Shown one piece after another: positions 7,188 to 9,875 of a stretch of DNA of 9,875 bases (positions are counted from its first letter, which is position 1; the number at the start of each line of letters is the position of its first letter). The notes below the pieces were generated by a model. It was not told the origin of the DNA. It ran no database searches and worked only from the letters and a program-made list of their open reading frames with translations. Source of the DNA: an uncultured Collinsella sp. (GTDB taxonomy: Bacteria > Actinomycetota > Coriobacteriia > Coriobacteriales > Coriobacteriaceae); assembly GCA_900551635.1 (NCBI GenBank), contig URWQ01000037.1, forward strand, positions 1 to 9,875. Direction: 5' to 3'. Position numbers and translations under genes: made by a program.

Positions 7188-7222
7188 GGCTACTCCTCGA
7201 TCTGAGCGAAACACGGCAGGCG

Positions 7223-7234
7223 CCGTATATACGG
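7223..7234. promoter_or_regulatory. 12-bp perfect palindrome before the TPR gene
   Basis: CCGTATATACGG is a perfect palindrome between the tRNA terminator and the ribosome-binding site of the TPR gene. TATATA inside it could serve as a -10 element or an operator for the TPR-smpB transcript. No matching -35 is evident, so this is only a candidate. Confidence 0.3.
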
Positions 7235-7242
7235 TCAATACA

Positions 7243-7271
7243 CAAAACCCGGGTCTCTTACGAGGCCCGGG
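7243..7271 (-). terminator. Terminator of the tRNA transcript
   Basis: CCCGGG (7266-7271) and CCCGGG (7248-7253) form a stem on the minus strand, extended by CTC/GAG around a GTAA loop with one mismatch, followed by TTTT. It begins 11 bases after the tRNA-Glu CCA end. Confidence 0.85.
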
Positions 7272-7281
7272 CGTTCAATTT

Positions 7282-7358
7282 TGGTAGCCCGTACCAGATT
7301 CGAACTGGTGATCTCCGCCTTGAGAGGGCGGCGTCCTAAACCGCTAGACGAACGGGCC
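7282..7358 (-). tRNA. tRNA-Glu (anticodon CUC)
   Basis: The 77-nt cloverleaf includes an encoded CCA. The acceptor is GGCCCGT with ACGGGCT (a G-U first pair), the anticodon arm is CCGCC-CTCTCAA-GGCGG giving anticodon CUC, and the T arm is ACCAG-TTCGAAT-CTGGT. The discriminator is A. It reads GAG codons. It is second in a two-tRNA transcript, 17 bp after tRNA-Gln. Confidence 0.97.
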
Positions 7359-7375
7359 ATATGTAGCAAATGCAA

Positions 7376-7449
7376 TGGCTGGGATGGAGGGAGTCGAACC
7401 CCCATTGACGGAACCAGAATCCGCTGTCCTGCCATTAGACGACATCCCA
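7376..7449 (-). tRNA. tRNA-Gln (anticodon CUG)
   Basis: The 74-nt cloverleaf includes an encoded CCA. The acceptor is TGGGATG with CATCCCA, so the first pair is U1-A72, as is usual for bacterial tRNA-Gln. The anticodon arm is GCGGA-TTCTGGT-TCCGT giving anticodon CUG; the T loop is TTCGACT and the discriminator is G. It reads CAG codons. It is first in the transcript with tRNA-Glu. Confidence 0.97.
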
Positions 7450-7493
7450 ATGACTGCATCGCTGCGCTCGGCTGTGCCTTTGCGCAAGAAAGA

Positions 7494-7522
7494 AATATAC
7501 GGGAAGTCTCGCCGTGACGCAA
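7494..7522 (-). promoter_or_regulatory. Promoter of the tRNA-Gln/tRNA-Glu transcript
   Basis: On the minus strand TTGCGT (7517-7522) and TATATT (7494-7499) are exactly 17 bp apart, a good sigma-70-type pair. The start would lie about 35-40 bases before tRNA-Gln. The AT-rich dyad at 7526-7560 lies immediately upstream. Confidence 0.7.
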
Positions 7523-7525
7523 GCC

Positions 7526-7560
7526 CCAATTTTGACTTTTTTGAAATTCAGTCAAATTGG
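7526..7560. repeat. AT-rich inverted repeat upstream of the tRNA promoter
   Basis: CCAATTTTGACT (7526-7537) pairs with AGTCAAATTGG (7550-7560) with one extra T, around a 12-bp AT-rich centre. It ends four bases upstream of the -35 of the tRNA promoter. It could be a terminator-like hairpin, a protein-binding dyad or an upstream element. Confidence 0.65.
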
Positions 7561-7725
7561 CCTAATTTAGTCCAACCCGTGAAGGACCTGTGAAGCCAAC
7601 CGCTGTACACGAAGGGCAAAACGCCGTGAGCGGTAGCCGTCAACCGTTGGCAGATTCTACCGTGAAAACGATAGCACCAGGCAACACAATCGAAGTATCA
7701 ATGATCGCGTAGATATCGAGGCACC
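7561..7725. other. Leader region before the 136-aa gene
   Basis: No gene is seen. A weak promoter candidate on the plus strand is TTGGCA (7647-7652) with GATAGC (7670-7675), 17 bp apart. Short inverted pieces occur (ACCGCT with AGCGGT, GCCAAC with GTTGGC), so the leader may fold, but no known riboswitch is recognised. The start codon at 7726 has only a weak GAGG (7718-7721) four bases upstream. Confidence 0.3.
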
Positions 7726-8136
7726 ATGGACGAAGAGCTTGATTACCTATGGGAGACCCTGGGCCTCGAGATCACTGCCGACCTTTGGCCCGAACGGGAC
7801 AAAATTCACCCCACGTTACGCCCCGCCATTACTGTGGTGCAGGCAAAATACCGCCGTGCATCCTTTTTGATCATGCGGATGTCATGGCACGCGGGACTCC
7901 CCGACCTTAAGCGAATCCAGGCAAGCCTCGTCGAGTTGTCCGGTATGCCGACCGTCATATCCGAGGCGCACCTGGAGCAGCGCCAGCGCGAGCGACTGCA
8001 ACAGCAGCGGATTCCCTTTATCTGCCCCGGCGTTCAGGCATATCTGCCCTTTATGGACGAGGAGTACTGGAGCGGCAAGCCCAACAAACACGTAAAGGTC
8101 TACGATCCGCACGAATGGGCACAGCTGGCGGACTGA
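7726..8136 (+). CDS. Hypothetical protein, 136 aa
   Basis: I do not firmly recognise this protein. It is soluble, acidic at both ends, and has no signal peptide or membrane helix. Residues 35-110 read as alternating strand and helix: AITVVQAKYRRASFLIMR, then LVELSGMPTVIS (68-79), then QRQRERLQQQRIPFICPGVQ (85-104) and AYLPFM. The pattern of a glutamine/arginine-rich helix followed by IPFI.PG.Q.YLP recalls, from memory, the N-terminal half of larger proteins that end in a winged helix; here nothing follows but 26 residues and a stop, and no winged helix appears in any frame downstream. The ribosome-binding site is weak. Codon use resembles neighbouring genes. It is followed within 20 bp by the family B palindromes, so the gene may have lost its 3' half. 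Confidence 0.65.
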   Translation: MDEELDYLWETLGLEITADLWPERDKIHPTLRPAITVVQAKYRRASFLIMRMSWHAGLPDLKRIQASLVELSGMPTVISEAHLEQRQRERLQQQRIPFICPGVQAYLPFMDEEYWSGKPNKHVKVYDPHEWAQLAD

Positions 8137-8155
8137 CTGGGGCAGGCCCGCCGGC

Positions 8156-8325
8156 GGAAAGTGCGTCCCAGATTTCAAGCTCAAACTGGCCCCTACTTTC
8201 CCGTCGAGCCCTCAACCGGAAACCGTGTCCCGCAATCGAAGCTCAGAATGGGACGTGCTTTCCGCAACCGGCCACTTTGGGAAAGTGCATCCCATTCTGG
8301 AAGCGAATTCCGGGTCGCACTTTCC
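8156..8325. repeat. Three tandem palindromes, family B, exact 62-bp period
   Basis: Units lie at 8156-8201, 8218-8263 and 8280-8325. Each is 46 bp, opening with GGAAA and closing with TTTCC, with GTCCC or TCCC motifs inside the arms (GGAAAGTGCGTCCCAG in unit 1, GGAAAGTGCATCCCATTC in unit 3). The 16-bp linkers are unrelated in sequence, yet the period is exactly 62 bp. The arms are imperfect. The array fills the space between two convergent genes, and its last unit ends seven bases before the ArsC/Spx-family stop codon. It may act as a transcription barrier; no T-tract is present. Confidence 0.93.
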
Positions 8326-8332
8326 GCAGCCG

Positions 8333-8692
8333 CTACAGCAACGCCTCGGCCCAAGCCGATTCCCTAAAGCCGGGAATCACAAAGTCGTCGCCCACCAGCA
8401 GCGGACGCTTGACCAGCATGCCGTCGGTCGCCAGCAGCTCGTAGCACTCCCGATCCGTCATGCCCGCGTCCAGACGCGCCTTCAGGCCCAGCTCTCGATA
8501 TTTCATGCCCGACGAATTAAAGAAGCGCCGCACCGGCAGCCCCGAACGAGCAATCCAGGTCGCAAGCTCATCGGCCGTGGGGTTGTCCAAAACGATATCG
8601 CGGTCGATATACTCTACCCCATGTTCGTCCAGCCATGCCTTGGCCTTCTTACAGGTCGAGCACTTGGGATATTCAACAAACAGTACGGTCAT
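8333..8692 (-). CDS. ArsC/Spx-family thioredoxin-fold protein
   Basis: The 119-residue length is typical of the ArsC/Spx/YffB family. The N-terminal strand leads to a CSTC redox motif (residues 11-14) in YPKCSTCKKAKAWL, followed by FFNSSGMKYREL (58-69) and KRPLLV (95-100), where the Pro is the cis-proline of the fold. The sequence fits the Spx/MgsR/YffB-like branch better than a true arsenate reductase, and no arsenic genes are nearby. Members act either as thiol-redox proteins or as Spx-type RNA polymerase-binding stress regulators; which applies here cannot be decided from sequence alone. The ATG at 8690-8692 has GGAGG (8699-8703) six bases upstream; 13 further residues in frame upstream lack a ribosome-binding site. 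It lies 92 bp after the MupG-like gene on the same strand, so cotranscription is possible. Confidence 0.9.
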   Translation of the reverse strand: MTVLFVEYPKCSTCKKAKAWLDEHGVEYIDRDIVLDNPTADELATWIARSGLPVRRFFNSSGMKYRELGLKARLDAGMTDRECYELLATDGMLVKRPLLVGDDFVIPGFRESAWAEALL

Positions 8693-8784
8693 GGGAATCC
8701 TCCGAATATAGATCGGCCAACGCAGGCACACGCCACACGAGGCGCCTTCGTATGATGGGCCAATTGTAGCCCGCGGGTCACACG

Positions 8785-9837
8785 TTAAACGAACCGTACC
8801 CCGAATCCGCGCTTGATAAACGGTAGCAGTTCCATTGCTTCGGGCGTGATATGGCCCGCAACGTTCATGCGCTCGTCACCGGGAAGATCGACCCGCGCAA
8901 TCTCAAGCTCGCCTTCGTAGCGCCCATATCCGCTATTGCTCACAGCGATCGACCCCGCCTTTCGCGGCAGGCCGGCTCCGGTATCCGTCGGCACGGAATC
9001 CGGCTTAAGCGTCGTACGTGACTCCTGAGACCTAAAGATGAGGACACTCGAGTCGGGCCGGTCGTGATGAATCTGCCCGCGCACATAGGCATAACCGGGC
9101 TCAAGCTCGCATTGCAGGTCCACGTATCCGGCGGAAACTTGAGCAAACTGCGCCCAGCCCGCATCGGAAAGATCGGGGTCGCCGACCAACACAATGTCGC
9201 AATCGGCGCCATGTGCAAGCTCAAGCATATTGAGAGCAACCTTTGACGCGCGACCGCGCTGCGCCTCGACCGTCGGCAGTCCCTCGAATACCGGCCCGCG
9301 AACGTTAGCATCACCCGGCACAAAAGCCATGATTTCGAATCCAAGCGCCGCAAGACGAAGATTCACCCGAGCAATGTCCTCCAGAGCTAAACCGGTATAA
9401 GGCTTGGGGTAAAAATTGTGGCAGGCGGCAAAACGAGTCACATCGGCACCGGCCTCACGCCACGATGCGATTTCATCAGAACTCACCGTCGATGCATTGA
9501 CCACAATGCGAAATACACCGGACAGCTCCGCGACCCGTTGGGCGCTAAAGCCATAGTCCAAACGAAGGTATTCCAACCCCAGATCGCGCAGGTCCTCGAT
9601 GCGCTCAAGCCCAAGCAAATCGCACGTGCGAGGCCCCACATCGGCAATGAGCGCAATGCCACGGGCGGAAAGCAGCGACAGCACATGACGGACCTTATCG
9701 GCATACGCCGCTCCCCCATCCTCGGGAATATGCAGCGAGGTGAACGCGTAGCGCGCACCCGCCGCGGCACCACGCTCAATCGTCCGCTCAATATCCTGCA
9801 AAGGGCTGGAAAGATAAATCGAAATACCCGTTTTCAC
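8785..9837 (-). CDS. MupG/DUF871-family protein, probable 6-phospho-N-acetylmuramidase
   Basis: This 350-residue cytoplasmic protein matches the MupG family (GH170): an N-terminal TIM-barrel of about 235 residues and a smaller C-terminal beta domain. MupG splits GlcNAc from MurNAc-6-phosphate during cell-wall sugar recycling. Family features are the first strand GISIYLSS (4-11), SLHIPED (34-40), RLDYGF (92-97), NAST (114-117), HNFYPKPYTGL (140-150), FVPG (172-175), GLPTVEAQRG (186-195) and VGDPDLSD (218-225). The C-terminal part ends VAGHITPEAMELLPFIKRGF. The start is a GTG at 9835-9837 with AAAGGAG (9847-9853) nine bases upstream; no nearby ATG fits. No murQ or phosphotransferase gene is in the window, so the substrate is inferred from the family. 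Confidence 0.85.
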   Translation of the reverse strand: MKTGISIYLSSPLQDIERTIERGAAAGARYAFTSLHIPEDGGAAYADKVRHVLSLLSARGIALIADVGPRTCDLLGLERIEDLRDLGLEYLRLDYGFSAQRVAELSGVFRIVVNASTVSSDEIASWREAGADVTRFAACHNFYPKPYTGLALEDIARVNLRLAALGFEIMAFVPGDANVRGPVFEGLPTVEAQRGRASKVALNMLELAHGADCDIVLVGDPDLSDAGWAQFAQVSAGYVDLQCELEPGYAYVRGQIHHDRPDSSVLIFRSQESRTTLKPDSVPTDTGAGLPRKAGSIAVSNSGYGRYEGELEIARVDLPGDERMNVAGHITPEAMELLPFIKRGFGVRFV

Positions 9838-9853
9838 GCTTCAACGCTCCTTT

Positions 9854-9875
9854 AAAAAAGGCCGGCGGAGCAGCT
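9854..9875 (-). terminator. Probable terminator of the next gene, cut by the window edge
   Basis: On the minus strand the final 16 bases form the GC-rich 3' arm of a possible stem (GCTCCGCCGGCC) followed by six T. The other arm would lie beyond 9875. It ends just upstream of the MupG-like ribosome-binding site. Confidence 0.5.

Noticed and set aside
7282..7449. Integration site or genomic island at the tRNA genes
   Set aside because: No integrase, no direct repeat of a tRNA 3' end in the window, and the flanking genes look native.
8225..8755. Plus-strand open frame across the family B repeats and opposite the ArsC/Spx-family gene
   Set aside because: It crosses the palindromes and mirrors a gene with clear motifs on the other strand.

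Overview
The window is about 60% GC and densely coded, with strong Shine-Dalgarno sites before most genes. Its contents (GltB, Nramp, rubredoxin plus flavin reductase, a TPR protein coupled to SmpB, a MupG-like protein), tRNA genes that encode their own CCA, and intergenic palindromic repeats suggest a Gram-positive anaerobe of the class Coriobacteriia, most like Collinsella. That placement is inferred from gene content and style, not from a marker gene.

Layout. 1-2939 (minus): N-terminal two thirds of the glutamate synthase large subunit GltB, running off the left edge. 2940-3461: a 522-bp divergent intergenic region with three tandem palindromes repeating every 80 bp. 3462-4718 (plus): MntH-type Nramp Mn2+/Fe2+ transporter, followed by a decayed copy of the same palindrome and a strong hairpin shared with the convergent rubredoxin gene. 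4871-5603 (minus): a short rubredoxin-like protein and a flavin reductase-like protein, together the two parts of a high-molecular-weight rubredoxin. 5604-5809: a terminator and a second palindrome type. 5810-7187 (minus): smpB, overlapping by 11 nt the end of a TPR protein gene. 7243-7522 (minus): terminator, tRNA-Glu(CUC), tRNA-Gln(CUG) and their promoter. 7726-8136 (plus): an unrecognised 136-aa protein. 8156-8325: a third palindrome family, again exactly three units, with a 62-bp period. 8333-8692 (minus): an ArsC/Spx-family thioredoxin-fold protein. 8785-9837 (minus): a MupG/DUF871-family protein starting with GTG. The right edge cuts what looks like the terminator of the next gene.

How they work together. 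The genes are mostly housekeeping: nitrogen assimilation, metal uptake, redox or oxygen-stress chemistry, ribosome rescue, tRNA supply and cell-wall sugar recycling. Rubredoxin with flavin reductase and the TPR-smpB pair are the only clear functional or translational units. The least explained parts are the intergenic palindromes: families A and B are each arranged as three units at an exact period, family A shows a compensatory arm change, and a lone family C element lies beside smpB.
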